A DNA stretch of 64,000 bases from Cynocephalus volans (GCF_027409185.1 NC_084466.1:70538501-70602500); one strand, 5' to 3'. Shown: positions 34,141 through 46,225, counted from the first letter of the stretch. Notes: generated by a model not told the origin, from the letters alone. Translations and numbers: made by a program.

Positions 34141-35939
34141 TCTAAACAAGATGAAGTATTTTTATATGCTGACCATCACTGCATTTATTCTCTTTGTATT
34201 AAGCCTCCTTGGCACTTGTGAACAAGCTTGTGGCATGTGCTTTTGTGAGCTGTACTGGGGTTGAAAGGTGGGTGCAAAAGGGGGTATGATATCACTTCAG
34301 TGGGTCTGAAAGTCTGTCTGAAAAACTAAGTGAGAGTCAAAATGAGCTTTGCTCTTGTTTCGAAAGGGACAATGTGGAGTTCAGGCGAGAAAGAACGCTG
34401 CTGAAGAGAGTTGCTCTTGAGTTGTGGTGGGATTGACCTTTGTCAGGTACATCAGAACTTGCACGTTCATGAGGGATGTCCCCTTTAGCACTGGGGGACT
34501 CCACGTGTATTTGAAGCATAGATATTTTTCCAAGTCATCCCTTGAAACTACCACTGAAAGATGCATATGGTTCTGTTGTATATTTTCTAGAATGAAACCC
34601 AATTCATTGTTAAATGACAATCCTACCCACCTTCATGTAAAATAAATATTTCCATTTTTATTATCATTGCTAGTTGTGGAATAAAAGGACTTCCCAGATT
34701 TGGTTGGCAGGTGGAAGGCAGTGATTCCTTCACTCTGGGAAGGTTAGAGGGGAGAGATAGAAGGAGGAAGAGCCCTATGGGGTGGACTTGGCAGTGGCTT
34801 TGAAGTCATAGGTGGACACTGTGACATGAGGTCGGGGGCTGAGATGATGAAGCCGCAGAGTCAGTGGTGAATGGAGACTAGAGCCTTGTTCTGGAAGCAG
34901 CAGCTGGAGTGTTGGCACCATCAGCTCCTGCCCCCTGGACAGTCTGAGGAATGGCCATGTTGGTGCCCTAGGAATTAGAATTTCAAGTCGCTGTTTTATT
35001 CATTACTTCGCATAATTGCTTCCACTTCTATTTCTTTTGATTCTTGGCCTTGGCCTGGGCACCCTCATTTTAACAGCTTATATTATTCGTCTGTCTTCAG
35101 CAAGTTACGTAGAAAGTATAGAAAATTAGTGAACTTCTGCCTGTTGAAAGAGGAAGGAGCTTGAAGATTTCCATTGTGTTGCTCTGAAAAAGGAGATGAC
35201 GCACAATGTACTTATCTGTCTGACACATGCCAAGCAGTGACAGGTGATGTTAACAGAAAGGTCAGATGTGTCTGCATCTGAAGAGCTGGATCATACAGCA
35301 GCAATATTTTATGAAAGCTCATTTTCCCAGTCTCCGAAATGCTAAATGGTCAAACACTTTTGTTCTGGGGGGATAGGAAGAAAAGGTAAATGCATGTGTA
35401 AGCTGTTTGGGTTTTTTCTTTTTTTCTTTATTTCCTGTATCTAGGTTTGACATTAGTCATCTGTTCTGATTCACACTTTCATACAGAAACTCTGGGGCCA
35501 CTGTGGGATGCACTTAATATGCTGGGTGTTGAGTTTAATCTGACATACAGAATTTTTTTAATGGTCTGATTTTGGACAGGCTCATCAGGCATGAGGTTTA
35601 TGTATGAAAGGGAGTTGTAGAGATGTGAAATCAGAAACTACTGTGGCAATGTGAACATCCAGATGACATGGCTGATTTTTGGCAGTACGTTGAGAAATGA
35701 AGGCTACGACTGATGGAGGCTGCACCATTTCATTAGGAGAAAGATGTCCTTGTCATCATTTTTATTGTCATTGTCATTATCCAATTCTTAGTGGAGCCTT
35801 CTTACCCCAGGCCAGGAATCTGTGGGAAGGTCTCTGTAGATTGGCTCAGCTTCCTCCCAGGGTTTCTCATCGAGTCTAGCCTTCCACTCCCTACCTCACC
35901 CCCCACCAAGTTCTTCTTCCTCTCTAGCAAATGGCACAG
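34141..35939. other. Unassigned sequence
   Basis: No repeat or gene recognised. A T-rich run lies at about 35411-35430. Confidence 0.35.
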
Positions 35940-36253
35940 CAGAGCACTGTCCAACAGAAACCCACTGTGAGCCACCAACATATGCAATTTTAAATCTCTT
36001 CTAAAGAAATGAAAAGAAACAGGTGGCATTAATTTTAATAATATATTTTAGTTGAACCAATATATTCAAAATATTATAATTCCAACCTGTAATCAATTTA
36101 AAAATATTGAGATATTTTATATTCTTTTCTTTCATACTAGGCATTGAGCTCTGGTGTGTATTTTGCACTTAGAGCACATCCCAGTTTGGGCTGGCCACGT
36201 TTCAAATGCTCAATAATCCCGCAGGGCTTGGGGCTACATATTGCACAGCACAG
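35940..36253 (+). mobile_element. Non-autonomous hAT-like DNA transposon relic
   Basis: The left end CAGAGCACTGTCCAACAGAAA and right end TATTGCACAGCACAG are imperfect terminal inverted repeats of the CAGNGCTGTCCAATA type. Between them, GTGAGCCACCAACATATGCAATTTTAAAT, AAACAGGTGGCATTAATTTTAATAATATATTTTA and TTTGGGCTGGCCACGTTTCAAATGCTCAATAA follow a common mammalian element. No matching 8-bp target duplication remains. Family name not assigned. Confidence 0.75.
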
Positions 36254-38320
36254 ATATAACTGCTCCCAGTTTCATCCCAATGTTCCAAGTGCATTGTCTT
36301 GAGGAGCTCTGACAGCTTTTTTGCCTCTGTGGCTGCTCCTCTGAGGTCTCCTGTGATGCTCTGGGACCCTCCAGCTCCAAGGGCTGCTGGCTGGGGTAGC
36401 ACCTCCTTTCCCAGTTCTGCCTCTAGAGGGCAGCTCTGAGAGGTGTCCCTGTGAGCCCTCTAGTGACTGCTGTCAGAATGCACAGCACTTTGCAAAAACA
36501 ATTCCTAAGACTTACCAAACAACAACAACAAAATCCTATTAAAGTATCATTACAGGAGCACTGTGAGTATCACAGTTCTAAGCAGTTCTTTCCAGTCATT
36601 GCCCATAGCAGGACACAGGCCCATGAACTTGCTCCATTGGCAGCTATGCTCCATGGAGATCCCTTCAGAGGTGTTGCACTAAAGAGCTCATCACCTCTTG
36701 ATGCCACTGGCAGAAGTCAGCTGTCTAGAAGCTGTTAAGCCACATGCTTCTCTTCATTTGCCCTCTACAGGCCTCAGGGCACAACCTGCCCAGAATCCAT
36801 TTGTCCACTTTCTCCTGCCTGTGGGAGCCCCAGCTTTGGTCTGGTACCCACCTCTCCTCACAGAGCTCATGGGCATTGGGGGAACTGCCTAGCCCCAGGA
36901 CTGGGGTCAGATCTGATTGGTCTTGGAATATCTCATCCCCCTTGACATTGACTGGTGAAGATGGCAGGACTGACTCAATCAATGTGTGGGGCCAACCAAC
37001 TAGATACTAGAGGAAGTTTGATGAGAGCTTCTGCGCAAGACATTTCCTCTCATAAGATCAAGCACTGGAAGAGACATCAGTTTTCTCTTCCTCTGGACAT
37101 TGTAGCTTATAAATGTGAAGTCAGAAACTACTCTAGCCGTTTCTGCCACCATAAGGAAAGCTGCATGGGACAAAGCCAGCACACAGGTATGGGAGCAGCC
37201 TGGGGAACTGTAGAGAAAGAGAGCCGGAACCACTGGATTAAACTAACTCTGAGGTCTGCCTTTCTGTATTTCCAGTTACATAGTCAATAAATTTTCTATT
37301 GTTTAAGCACTCTGTGCAGTTGTCAGTGACTTGTAGTGGGAATCTCCCTATCTGAAACAGGCATCAGCACAAACTGAATTCCATAATCTTCCCTGCATAA
37401 TCTACAGCTTCTGATAGCAGGTGAGCAAATGAAACTTCTTGGAATTATTTGCGTGCAAATGTGTATATTTATTGGGGGCAGTGGGCTGATGTTCTATGCC
37501 TCTAAAATTAGGATTAATGCTTCGAGTGTATGCCAAACTGAGCGACCCAAGGTAGGTAAACTAGAGCATCTGCTTACTTCTTCTAGGATGGGAACACAAA
37601 TTCAGCTTGATATTTAATTAGAAACATTCTAAAAAATTGAGAGATCCCAGCACGTACAGACTTTTCCATTAGAAATGGGGAAAATAGCAACATTGAAATA
37701 ATAAATCTTTGGGAACTTTTCTGTCTAAAGGTCTTTATCTGGTCCTTTGGTGTAGGTGATGTCCCCAGCAGGAAGATGATGGGACATATCCACAGTCCAC
37801 CTCCCGGTAGGCCAGTAGTCCTTCCCCTACTCCAGGGACATAGGCTCTACCCTTCTTTCCCCTGCCAGTTGCTTCTAAATCTCACGTCTGTAACAAGGGG
37901 AAGTGGGGACAGGTGTCTCAGCACAGACGCACCTCTGCAACTGGAAAAGCAGTTCTTGGCTCTGACCTTTTGAGAATGATTTTCTTCCCCACTGTTGCTC
38001 CATTCATTTCTTGGTGGTTCCTTTTTTGCCTGTCCAGTGAGGAATGTTTCATTTATTTCTCATCATCTGCAAGGTCCCAGCTCTAACCTCACCTTCTCTC
38101 CCTGATCAGAGATCTGTCTGCCTACATTTCATAAGAACATCTAAACCATCCAATGCCAGTCAATGCCCATCTGCACAACCTCTCACCTCTCCATCTGTGA
38201 TCCTTTTTATATCACTCTTAATTCAGAGGAAGGCTCTCATCTTTGCCAATATTGCCTCTTTCTGAAATTTCAAACCTCCAGCCTTTGGTATCTTACTTTA
38301 CCTGTAGATTTTCAGGAAAG
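36254..38320. other. Unassigned; 36760-37320 may be an old LTR-like repeat
   Basis: 36760-37320 ends in CAATAAATTTTCTATTGTTTAAGCACTC, an ending like several old mammalian LTRs (polyadenylation signal, then a 'gtttaagcc' motif), but I cannot follow a consensus through it. The rest shows nothing recognised. Confidence 0.35.
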
Positions 38321-38580
38321 ACAGTATATTACAGAGGTTTTAAGTCTGGGGCTCTGGACCACACTCCCTGCCTTTGAATTCTGGCTCTGCCACTTACTAG
38401 CAGGATGAGCTTAGGAAGTTTAATTTAACCTGGATAGTTTCCTTATCTAACCTATAGGGATGATATTTCTGATACCATGAGAAACAAAGTAGTTGATGCA
38501 TATAAAGCATTTAGAACAGTAAGTGCATTAAGTTGTAGTCTGTCACATAATAAACACTCAATAAATGCGGTTGTTATGAA
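38321..38580 (+). mobile_element. Near full-length MIR SINE
   Basis: MIR in order: ACAGAGGTTTTAAGTCTGGGGCTCTGG, TTTGAATTCTGGCTCTGCCACTTACTAGC (old B box and core), GTTTCCTTATCTAACCTATAGGGATGATA, TATAAAGCATTTAGAACAGTAAGTGC and ATAATAAACACTCAATAAATGCGG. The best-preserved MIR in the window. Confidence 0.9.
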
Positions 38581-38740
38581 GACTATGTCAGAAAGAACTG
38601 AAAATGTTGCTCCTCGTATCATAAAATCTTAATAACTGTTAGCTGTTATTTTACTGTTATTACCACTATCATAGTTACGCTGTTCCTCTTTACTTTAATC
38701 AAGGGTTGATGGGGGACCTGGAAAGGGAAAAGAATGGATC

Positions 38741-38945
38741 TGTGATCACACAGATCTGAGTTCAAATATTACCACTGTTAATTACGAGTGTGTGACCTCT
38801 GTTGAGTCATTTATATACCCAGACTCTGAGTTCTGTCATGCGGAGAATGGGGTTAAGAATATCTAACTGGAAGAGGTCTGGGGAAGATGAGTAATACTCG
38901 AGATAAACCTGTGGCATGTGGTAAGTGTTCAGGATCTCAGCCATC
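38741..38945 (+). mobile_element. Second MIR SINE, same orientation
   Basis: CACACAGATCTGAGTTCAAATATTACCACTG, GTGTGTGACCTCTGTTGAGTC and TCTGTCATGCGGAGAATGGGG, ending in GTGGCATGTGGTAAGTGTTCAGGA. More diverged than its neighbour and separate from it by about 160 bp. Confidence 0.75.
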
Positions 38946-40469
38946 ATTATGACTTTGGTGAGCACTTCTCATAGAATGGTCAGTAGGGGAGAAGGCTGTA
39001 GTAATGAGTAATATACAGTTGGATTGTCAACTGATTTTATTTATCACAGTGCTATCAACACATTAACGAAGACAACTGCATAAATACAGATTTTATAGAA
39101 TTTTTATTTTAATAAAGGAAATTTCTAAATTTTTACTTTGTATCCAAAATTTCAACATTGGAAATCCCTGTTTGTATATAAAAAAAGGCACACATGAGTA
39201 GACATCAATACTTCTGACAATCAGCTAAAGATGTGCAGTGCCAAATATGAGTGGTTATGACAGGCTGAAGTCAAGGTCTCTCAGCAACAAATTGACTCAG
39301 CTAAATGATTAGGCACATTTTTTCCCACTCAGAGCTATTATTTGTTTATTTGGGTATTATGGAGAGGTGTCTACCACCACCACCAAACATGCACGTGCAT
39401 GCACATGTGCACACACACTATGTATTGGCTGTAATCTGATCCTTCGATTTGTACACTGGAATTATCTGTTTGGTAGATGTGTCTTGAATGCCCACAGTGC
39501 TCACTAGCTGCAGAATCAGCACTTCTTACACTTTAACGAAAAGATGGGGTGATCTATTGCACTCACCCTCTTTGAACAAGAACTCAGGAGGCACTGCAGG
39601 GAAATGAGGTGAGCTCAGAGACCCAGTGGACTTAAAAGAGTTCATATAATTTTATACTACATCTCAAAGTACTTTTTATTTTCAGAGCTTGTCAAGTCTT
39701 TATAAAGGTATGCATATTATAGAGCAATTCATTGTTGTTCTTAAGAAAAGAGTTTTTCCCAAGGAGCTGCATATACTCACCAACAACACAAGGTAAACAA
39801 ATGCAAAGACCCAAAGATGGAACCAAAAGTGAGCCTCCATCTTTAAAGGAGAGATACTAGAATTGCACTGAGCAGGGCGAATAATGCCCTAGTGTGTTAA
39901 AAAAAAAAAAAATCACTGGGCAGGGAGGGGGACTTCATAATTTTTTAAACAAAGATATTTTTTGAAGTCATCTTATTTTTAGAGTACTTTATCACATAAG
40001 ACAAGAATGGATGAAATATGTTCTGCTTTCCCGGAACAATCTGTAAATTGACAGCAAGAGATAAGCTGACCTAGTGATATTTGGGGCTAGACAAATGTTC
40101 CAATTGTTATTTTCCAATGTTTGGGTTTTTCTAAAACAAACAAAGCTCCTTTCCCCTAGATTTTGACAAGTCATGTGCATATGGAGGAAAATTGAATACA
40201 TATGTCTAATCTATTTATGCTTAAGCCATTAATGTGTTGTTTTGTAAGACTATTTATGTGACCAAGAAACCTCCCGAGCATCTTTAGAACTCTGCTTGTC
40301 ACACCGCACAAGTCCTAATTCTGTAAAGAGGTCATGTTTTCCCAGAGGCCCCATAGCCTAACCTTATTATAAACTTATAAACCAGATCCTTTAGACCATT
40401 CTAGTTTAATTGGTTGATACCACACGATTTCCCAGTTTTAGAAAAGAAAATAAGCTTATGAATGTGCTA

Positions 40470-40520
40470 CAAAAAAAAAAAAAAAAAAAAAAAGAAAGAA
40501 GAAAAGAAAAGAAAAGAGGG
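40470..40520 (+). repeat. Poly-A followed by GAAA-rich tract
   Basis: About 23 A residues pass into GAAAG/GAAAAG units. It could be the tail of an unrecognised retroposon to its left, but I see no element body there. Confidence 0.85.
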
Positions 40521-41363
40521 AAAGAAAGACTCCAAAGGGCCCTTACGACTTATCCTGATATCAGGATGAGATAACAGTAGATGAATTAAGAATAAAAATA
40601 TACCCTATAGACCCAAAATAGAAGGATAATTGAAAGCGTGCGGTAGATCCAAAATAGTTCTTGAGATTATCAGAAATATTGAAGGACAGAGAAAAAAAGA
40701 AATCGTATCCAGGGGGCCACATAACAGATCATACACCTGAAGGGCTTTCTCATGGGTTTTGCAATGACAGTTTAAAAAATCTCAATTTTAGGGGGAGAGA
40801 AGACCAGGCAGGTTATTACATCACACTGATGGTGTTTTATGCAAAGCTGATGTAGGAACAAATAATAACCAGTGAACCGAGCTACACTGCAAAGATTTGC
40901 CGGCTTCGCATTGCAACCTCCACTGGACATAAACAATAGGAATCCGTGACCTTGACCATGTCAAGAGAAAAGGAGGTCTCAGAAGCAAGCTCATATTCTA
41001 AATATCACAGTTAAATTGTTCTTTCGAGCAAAACTAAATCCAATTACAACTCCATACCACATTATAAAAATTAAAATCAACTCTAATGATTTCAGACTTC
41101 ATACCTAGAGAATTTTATAAAAGCTGTTATAAAATACACCAAGTTTAATTTTAAAAAGCATAAAGGGAGTCTTGTTTTCTAATGAATGCCAACAAGCCAG
41201 CAGGATGTCCCAGGGTCTCTGTGAACGCATGCTATAGATCTGGACAATACATATGCATAGAACTAAACTGGGGAGAGCTTGGTTAATGGCCAGAATAACT
41301 AAAAAATATTGGGCAAAACCTAGAATTCTAACTAGAATAATCTCTAGTTTTCACACAGCTGCC

Positions 41364-41470
41364 TTTTTTTTTTTTTTTTTTTTTTTGGTCATCAGCCAGA
41401 ATTCATTGCCAAACACTTGAGTGAGTGGTAGTAAGAAGTTAAAACACACACACACGCACGCACACACACA
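41364..41470 (+). repeat. Poly-T run and CA/CG dinucleotide repeat
   Basis: A T-run of about 23 bases at 41364-41386 is followed 55 bases later by an ACACACAC/GCACGCAC repeat at 41443-41470. Confidence 0.85.
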
Positions 41471-41685
41471 TTGTTGTGTTGTCATTTCCTGACCACATCA
41501 GAAACCTCTTTTCAACTCACTGCATCCTGGTACAAAATGCCTGTGTGTGCTAAAGTAACAACTTAACTCTCCTGAACAAAGTCAAGAGGAGATGAGCAGG
41601 CTCTGACATCTGATAGGTGATGACCACAGGTCAGGCTTGGACGAGCCACTTTACACACAACTAGCTTTCAAAATGATCCTGTGTG

Positions 41686-41790
41686 GGAGGGATAACTAAC
41701 ACATATTGAATGTGTTCTCCATCAAGGATCTGACATGGATTAATTAAGCCATTTATTCCACCCAAACAGCCTGGACCAATGTTTTGAAAC
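41686..41790 (-). mobile_element. MIR-like fragment
   Basis: AACTAACACATATTGAATGTGTTCTCCATCAAGGATCTGACATGGATTAATTAAGCCATTTATTC resembles the reverse complement of the MIR 3' end (tttattgagtgcttac / gtgctttacatg / attaactcatttaatc). Confidence 0.5.
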
Positions 41791-41859
41791 TTGCCTTTCT
41801 CACTTTCTAAAGCATTACAACAATTTTCATAATAAACAGGTCAAATATTCTACAACTTT

Positions 41860-42700
41860 TTGATGGTTACATGAGATTGAACTAAATGAATGCACTATAA
41901 TTTATTTAATAGTCCCTTATTGTTGAACTAATGTTTTGCCATTATAGATAATGCAAAAATGAACTCCGTCTTAAGTACGTTTTTGTTCACCTCTACAATA
42001 ATTTTATCAAACTTTATTACTAGAAACACATTTCTGGTACATGTTAAAGAATTTTGATTAATTTTGATTAAGAATTTGGGATTAATTTATATTCTCTGCA
42101 CCAAGTGTATAAATTTTCTTATGACTATCATCTCCTTTGGGTTTGTGATTATACACACTTCCTCATTTTGTTTATTTGTGGTTTTTGTCCTTTTTAAATT
42201 ATAATCACCAGAGGCTTGTCTAATTCACTGGCTCTTTTTATTTGTTTTTAATCACAAAGATTGAACTCTTCAATTCATCACTTGTAAGATTTTTCATTTT
42301 TCGCATTCATCTGTTTTTACTTTTATTTCTAAAATTCTTTTTTCATTAAAAAAAAATTTTTTTTTCTAATACGTGAATGGGTTTTTTAAAAAAATTCTCA
42401 TTTAGTGATGGAAATATCTCAGGTTATGACTGTACCCTGGAGCACTGTTTTGATCACAACTTATGGGTTTTGATATGTAATATTTTCATTTTCAAACAGG
42501 CTATAATTGTAGTTTGATTTCCTCTTTGAGTTGATAATAAGTTAGAAAAGTAATTTTAATGTCCAAGCAGCCAGAGGTTTTGTTTTTGTTTTTAATGTTT
42601 ATTACTAACTTCTGGTGTTGCTTTTTAATTTTCTGAGAACTGAGCCTATGCACCTCATTTTAACTCTTAAGAATTTGTTAACTTTTAGAACAGCAATTTT
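41860..42700 (-). mobile_element. Old LINE-1 (L1M) ORF2 fragment
   Basis: On the plus strand, TATAATTTATTTAATAGTCCCTTATTGTTG, then CACTGGCTCTTTTTATTTG, GAGCACTGTTTTGATCACAACTTATGGGTTTTGATATGTAATATTTTCATTTTC and TTTGATTTCCTCTTTGAG. The last two are the reverse complement of a conserved stretch in the L1 reverse-transcriptase frame. Very diverged, no open frame left. The first 200 bp may belong to another element. Confidence 0.55.
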
Positions 42701-43256
42701 CAATCTGTTGTTATCTCTTAACCAATGCAACACTTTAAGAAAATTAAATCTTAGTTGAAACCGCAATATTTAAAAAGATAAACAGCAGTATATTTCTAGT
42801 TGGATGGAGAACTGGAAGGCCTAGAAACTTACACATAATTACGACTCCGTGGTTTTGACAAAAGCACCTTGAATTATCTCCATGAAACCCTACGAAACCC
42901 TATGGGCTTCACATAGCACACTTTTTTTTTAAGTATGTGATAAACAGATGTGTTTCATGAATCCTTGAAAAGAAGGCAAATTATCTTCTCATACAGATTT
43001 ATATATTATTGTTAATTTGAGTTTATCGATATTAATTCAAATAATCTTATCTAATTTTTGTCAATATACAACTTGTCAAAGCATAATAGAAAATGACATG
43101 ATACCTGCTGACATTCTTCCCCAACCTGTGTAAAATGAGAAATTTAGCACACTTTTGTAACTCCGTAACTTTGCCTTCTCAATATTTGTTAGCAAGTTAG
43201 TCAGTTAGGCAAACATTCAGGTGCAAATAACAGACTATACCATGAACAGCCACTTA
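42701..43256. other. Unassigned AT-rich sequence
   Basis: Nothing recognised. A small direct repeat GAAACCCTA lies near 42883-42902. Confidence 0.35.
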
Positions 43257-43403
43257 AACCAGGGCTTCTCAAACTTTATTGTGCATAGAAATTGCCTAGG
43301 GTCTTAAATGAAAATTCTGACTCAATAGATCTGGAGTGGTGGTCTAAGAGTCTACATTTCTAAAAAGTTCCCAGATGATACTAATGCTGCACAGCAAGGG
43401 TTT
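43257..43403 (+). mobile_element. MER5A hAT-Charlie DNA transposon relic
   Basis: CCAGGGCTTCTCAAACTTTATTGTGCATAGAAATTGCC, ATTCTGACTCAATAGATCTGGAGTGG, and TACATTTCTAAAAAGTTCCCAGATGATACTAATGCTGC follow the MER5A consensus closely. The far terminus is lost into CAAGGGTTTAAAC. Non-autonomous, without coding capacity. Confidence 0.9.
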
Positions 43404-44119
43404 AAACAAATAGGGGATTGTTGCTTTTATGCAATAAGAAATCTGGAACTAGGAGGTTGCAGCTATTAGTTCAGCTATTTAGTGATGCCCTCGGGAACCC
43501 GAGCCACTTCCCATTCCATTCTTCCATTTTTAGCGTATTATCTTCCACTTTCAAGCATTCATTTGGTAGTCAAAAGTTGGCTGCCACCACATATGTCAAT
43601 ATTTAAGAGAGATACCCTTTTATCAGGAAAGCAAATGCTTTCCCAGAAAGCTCCTCGGTATACTTTAACTCAGGTATTACTAGGTAAAACCAGATTCATA
43701 GTCATCCCAAACTCCAACAGAGAGTGACAGAAGGATTATAATGATTGGCTTAGATTAACCATGATTTATTTATTGCCAGGGGCTAGGCACATTAACACCC
43801 CGAAAAAAATCAAGGTTCTGACAGTAGGAAGAAGGGTAGAATAGATTTTGGTAGGAAACAATTGATAATATCAAAGTAAGAATAATCCAGCATTTTAGAG
43901 CAATAGTATCACTATTAATTTTTTAAACATTATAGAGATTCTTTGCAAAGAATTTTACATTTGTGTTCAGTTTTATAATTGCATTTGCAACTATTATTTA
44001 GACTTAAATCTGTTCAAATTTTAACACATCTTTCAGATGACAATTTTCTTATTTTTGAATTCTTTACCATGATTCCTCTCTTATGAGCTCAATTATATTA
44101 ATTGCATTTTTTTCAGGAA
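43404..44119. other. Unassigned sequence
   Basis: AT-rich to the right, nothing recognised. Confidence 0.35.
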
Positions 44120-44320
44120 GAACACATAATTCTTTTTTATGCTCTTTAAATTGCATTTGTTTATTTTTATTTATTTATTTTTTATTGGTTATGAATATTC
44201 ATGAGATACAAAGCTGATTGTCACCCCTCATGCCTAAGATGTGAAAGCCAGATCCATACTGGCAGCATGCCCATTACCACAAATGGCATTTGTACCCCGT
44301 GTCTCCTACCCAATTAGCCC

Positions 44321-44346
44321 CAACCTCCCTCCCCCTACCCCCCCTC
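44321..44346 (-). repeat. G-rich tract in L1 3' UTR
   Basis: The plus strand shows C-runs CCAACCTCCCTCCCCCTACCCCCCC, which is a G-run series on the element strand. G-rich, quadruplex-capable tracts are a known common property of L1 3' UTRs. Confidence 0.75.
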
Positions 44347-44433
44347 GACTCCTCTTTGTATCCCAAAGTATATTCTCTCCCTCTGCAAGTTCAACGCACC
44401 ACTGTGGTCTTTGTTTCCTTTCTTCTTTCTCTC

Positions 44434-45137
44434 TTAGCTCCCACTTATGAGTGAGTACATGTGGTATTTATCCCTCTGTGCTTTGCTTATTTCACCCAAC
44501 CTAAGTTTCACCAAGCTCATCCATGTTGTTGCAAATGGGAGAATTTCATTCTTTTTTATGGCAGAGTAGTATTCCATGGTGTGTATATACCACAGTTTCC
44601 TTATGCAATCATCCATTGATAGACATTTAGGTTGGTTCCATGTCTTGCCTATTGTAAACAGAGCTGCAATGAACATGGGAGAGCAGGTATCCCTTTGACG
44701 TGATTTCCATTCCTCTGGGATATACCCAGAACTGGGATTGTTGGATTGTATGGAAGATGTATCTGTAGTTGTTTGAGAAATTTACATACTGTTTTCCATA
44801 GTGTTTGTACTAATTTATAGTCCCACCAACAATGTAGGAGTGTTCCCTTCTCTCAACACCCTCGCCAGCATTTGTTATTCACTGTCTTTTTGATTATAGC
44901 CAGTCTAACTGGAGTGAGATGGTATCTCAATGTAGTTTTAATTTGCATTTCCCTGATGACTAGTGATGTTGAGCATTTTTTCATGTACCTGTTGGCCATT
45001 TGTATGTCTTTCTTTGAAAATTGTCTATTCAACTCCTTTGCCCGTTTTTTAATTGGGTTATTTGTCTTTTTACTGTTTAATTGTTTGAGTTCCTTGTTTA
45101 GTATGGATATAAATCCTTTGTTGAATGCAGTTAGCAA
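44434..45137 (-). pseudogene. LINE-1 ORF2 C-terminal remnant
   Basis: Two open segments in different frames carry the conserved C-terminal region downstream of the reverse transcriptase, including the start of the Cys-rich motif (CWRGC at the end of the 44853-45137 segment). In an intact L1 this protein supplies endonuclease and reverse transcriptase for retrotransposition in the cell. Here only the distal part remains, with a frameshift between 44853 and 44676. No function expected. Confidence 0.88.
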
Positions 45138-45255
45138 AAATTTTCTCCCACTCTGTCATTTCACTCTGTTGATTGTTTCCTTTGCTGTGCAAAGCTTGTT
45201 AGTTTGATATATTCCCATTTGTTTATTTTTTCTTTTGCTGGAACACATGATTCTT

Positions 45256-45937
45256 GCCTTAACATATGTAACACACTTAGCTGGGTATAACATTCTGAAG
45301 TGTTAAATTTTATTCTGTTAAACTTTAAAAACTTTGCTTTTTTTTTTTCTTTTTCTGTTTCTGTCTTTCAGGTTGTAAAGAAAAGATCTGGCCAGCCTAA
45401 TTATTAATCCTTAGTAGATAGGTTGTACAGGTGTGATTGGTGTGTATTTTTCTTTTTTCCTGCCTGGAGTGATGCTTTATTTTGTAATGTAATTTGAAAA
45501 AAATGTCTTCATGATGAACCTAGTTATGGATCTCTTTTCTTTAATTATACCCAGTGCCAGATGATTCATTCAATTTGCAGATCTTGGTCTCACTTCAAAT
45601 TAAAAAAAATTCTTTTATACCTTTAATTATTAGAATTGTTTTTTTTCCCTTAAAAATATGCCAAAGCTCTCAACTGCAGTTATAACATTTTTCACTTTCT
45701 TTCAGAGTTGGGGTGCCCCACCCAACCCTGTTTTTAGGCAGTGGGCCTGGCTCTGAGTTGCTAACACTCATGGAGCACTCTGTGCTTCCAAATATCCTAA
45801 AGGAGCCAGTCCCCCAGATGCTTGACCTAGCTGAGTATCGGGGCCTAGGAGACCCATGGCTGCAGCCCCTGCCTGCTTTCTAACTTTTGCTCTACCTCTG
45901 GTCCACAGATAAGTAAATCTTTTTGTGTGGCAAAAAT
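45256..45937. other. Unassigned sequence left of the duplicated segment
   Basis: No known repeat. 45700-45920 is GC-richer than its surroundings and ends just before the A15/(TA)n tract, so a retroposed sequence with a poly-A tail is conceivable, but I recognise no source. Confidence 0.35.
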
Positions 45938-45948
45938 TGTGTCTTTTC

Positions 45949-45995
<47 letters not shown>

Positions 45996-46225
45996 TAGTT
46001 TTATCTTTTCTGCTACGTTATTTTAAGTGTGTATGAAATTTGAAATCATGAAACCAACTTTGCCAAACGTTCAGTAAATCATTTTGAGATGTTTTCAGAA
46101 ACTTTCTGTAAATATTCATTTTATTATACTGTGGTATTCTTCTGATACTCCTCATGCTGTTGCTGTTGTTTTTAATTTACTTATCTTAGAACAAAAAGAT
46201 TGAGCCAGACAGTGTTTGCCAGCAG
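45938..46225 (+). repeat. Duplicated segment, copy A (probable donor)
   Basis: It begins TGTGTCTTTTC, continues through an A-run (about 45949-45963) and a TA repeat (about 45963-45990), then about 225 bp of unremarkable sequence ending TTGCCAGCAG. The same segment recurs at 51115-51385. Outside the A/TA tract I count about six base differences in roughly 225. It is flanked by non-repeat sequence on both sides, so this is likelier to be the original site. Confidence 0.93.

Larger units (their letters stand above)
38946..41685. other. Unassigned; contains low-complexity runs and a possible regulatory block
   Basis: No transposon called. Low-complexity pieces: CA-rich at 39395-39420, A/GAAA run at 40470-40520, T23-type run at 41364-41386, CA/CG repeat at 41443-41470. 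40850-41170 is repeat-free and contains a SOX-like AACAATAGG and a GGTCAAGGTCA half-site motif (minus strand, 40947-40957). A perfect 16-bp palindrome lies at 40552-40567. Confidence 0.4.
44135..45240 (-). mobile_element. 5'-truncated LINE-1 with end of ORF2 and 3' UTR
   Basis: The element lies on the minus strand, so its 3' end is at the left. T-rich sequence at 44135-44190 is the decayed poly-A tail and 44190-44433 the 3' UTR, with a G-rich run on the element strand (44321-44346). The C-terminal part of ORF2 follows in two frames: 44434-44676 (ends with motifs such as YTMEYYSAIK-like and KDKYH-like residues) and 44853-45137 (HFSKEDIQMAN-like, [16 protein letters not shown] and CWRGC). The frame is broken between them, so it is a dead copy lacking the endonuclease and reverse-transcriptase core. 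Moderate divergence suggests mid-age. Confidence 0.9.
44120..45255 (-). repeat. 15-bp target-site duplication around an L1
   Basis: GAACACATAATTCTT (44120-44134) and GAACACATGATTCTT (45241-45255) flank the L1 and differ at one base. The span includes the L1. It fixes both ends of the insertion and shows that the element was 5'-truncated when it arrived. Confidence 0.8.

Noticed and set aside
44434..45137. A working reverse transcriptase gene
   Set aside because: Only the C-terminal part of L1 ORF2 remains, with a frame break; the endonuclease and catalytic core are absent.
45700..45963. A processed pseudogene ending in poly-A
   Set aside because: An A-run and GC-richer upstream sequence are suggestive, but no source gene is recognisable, there are no clear target duplications, and the A-run passes directly into (TA)n.
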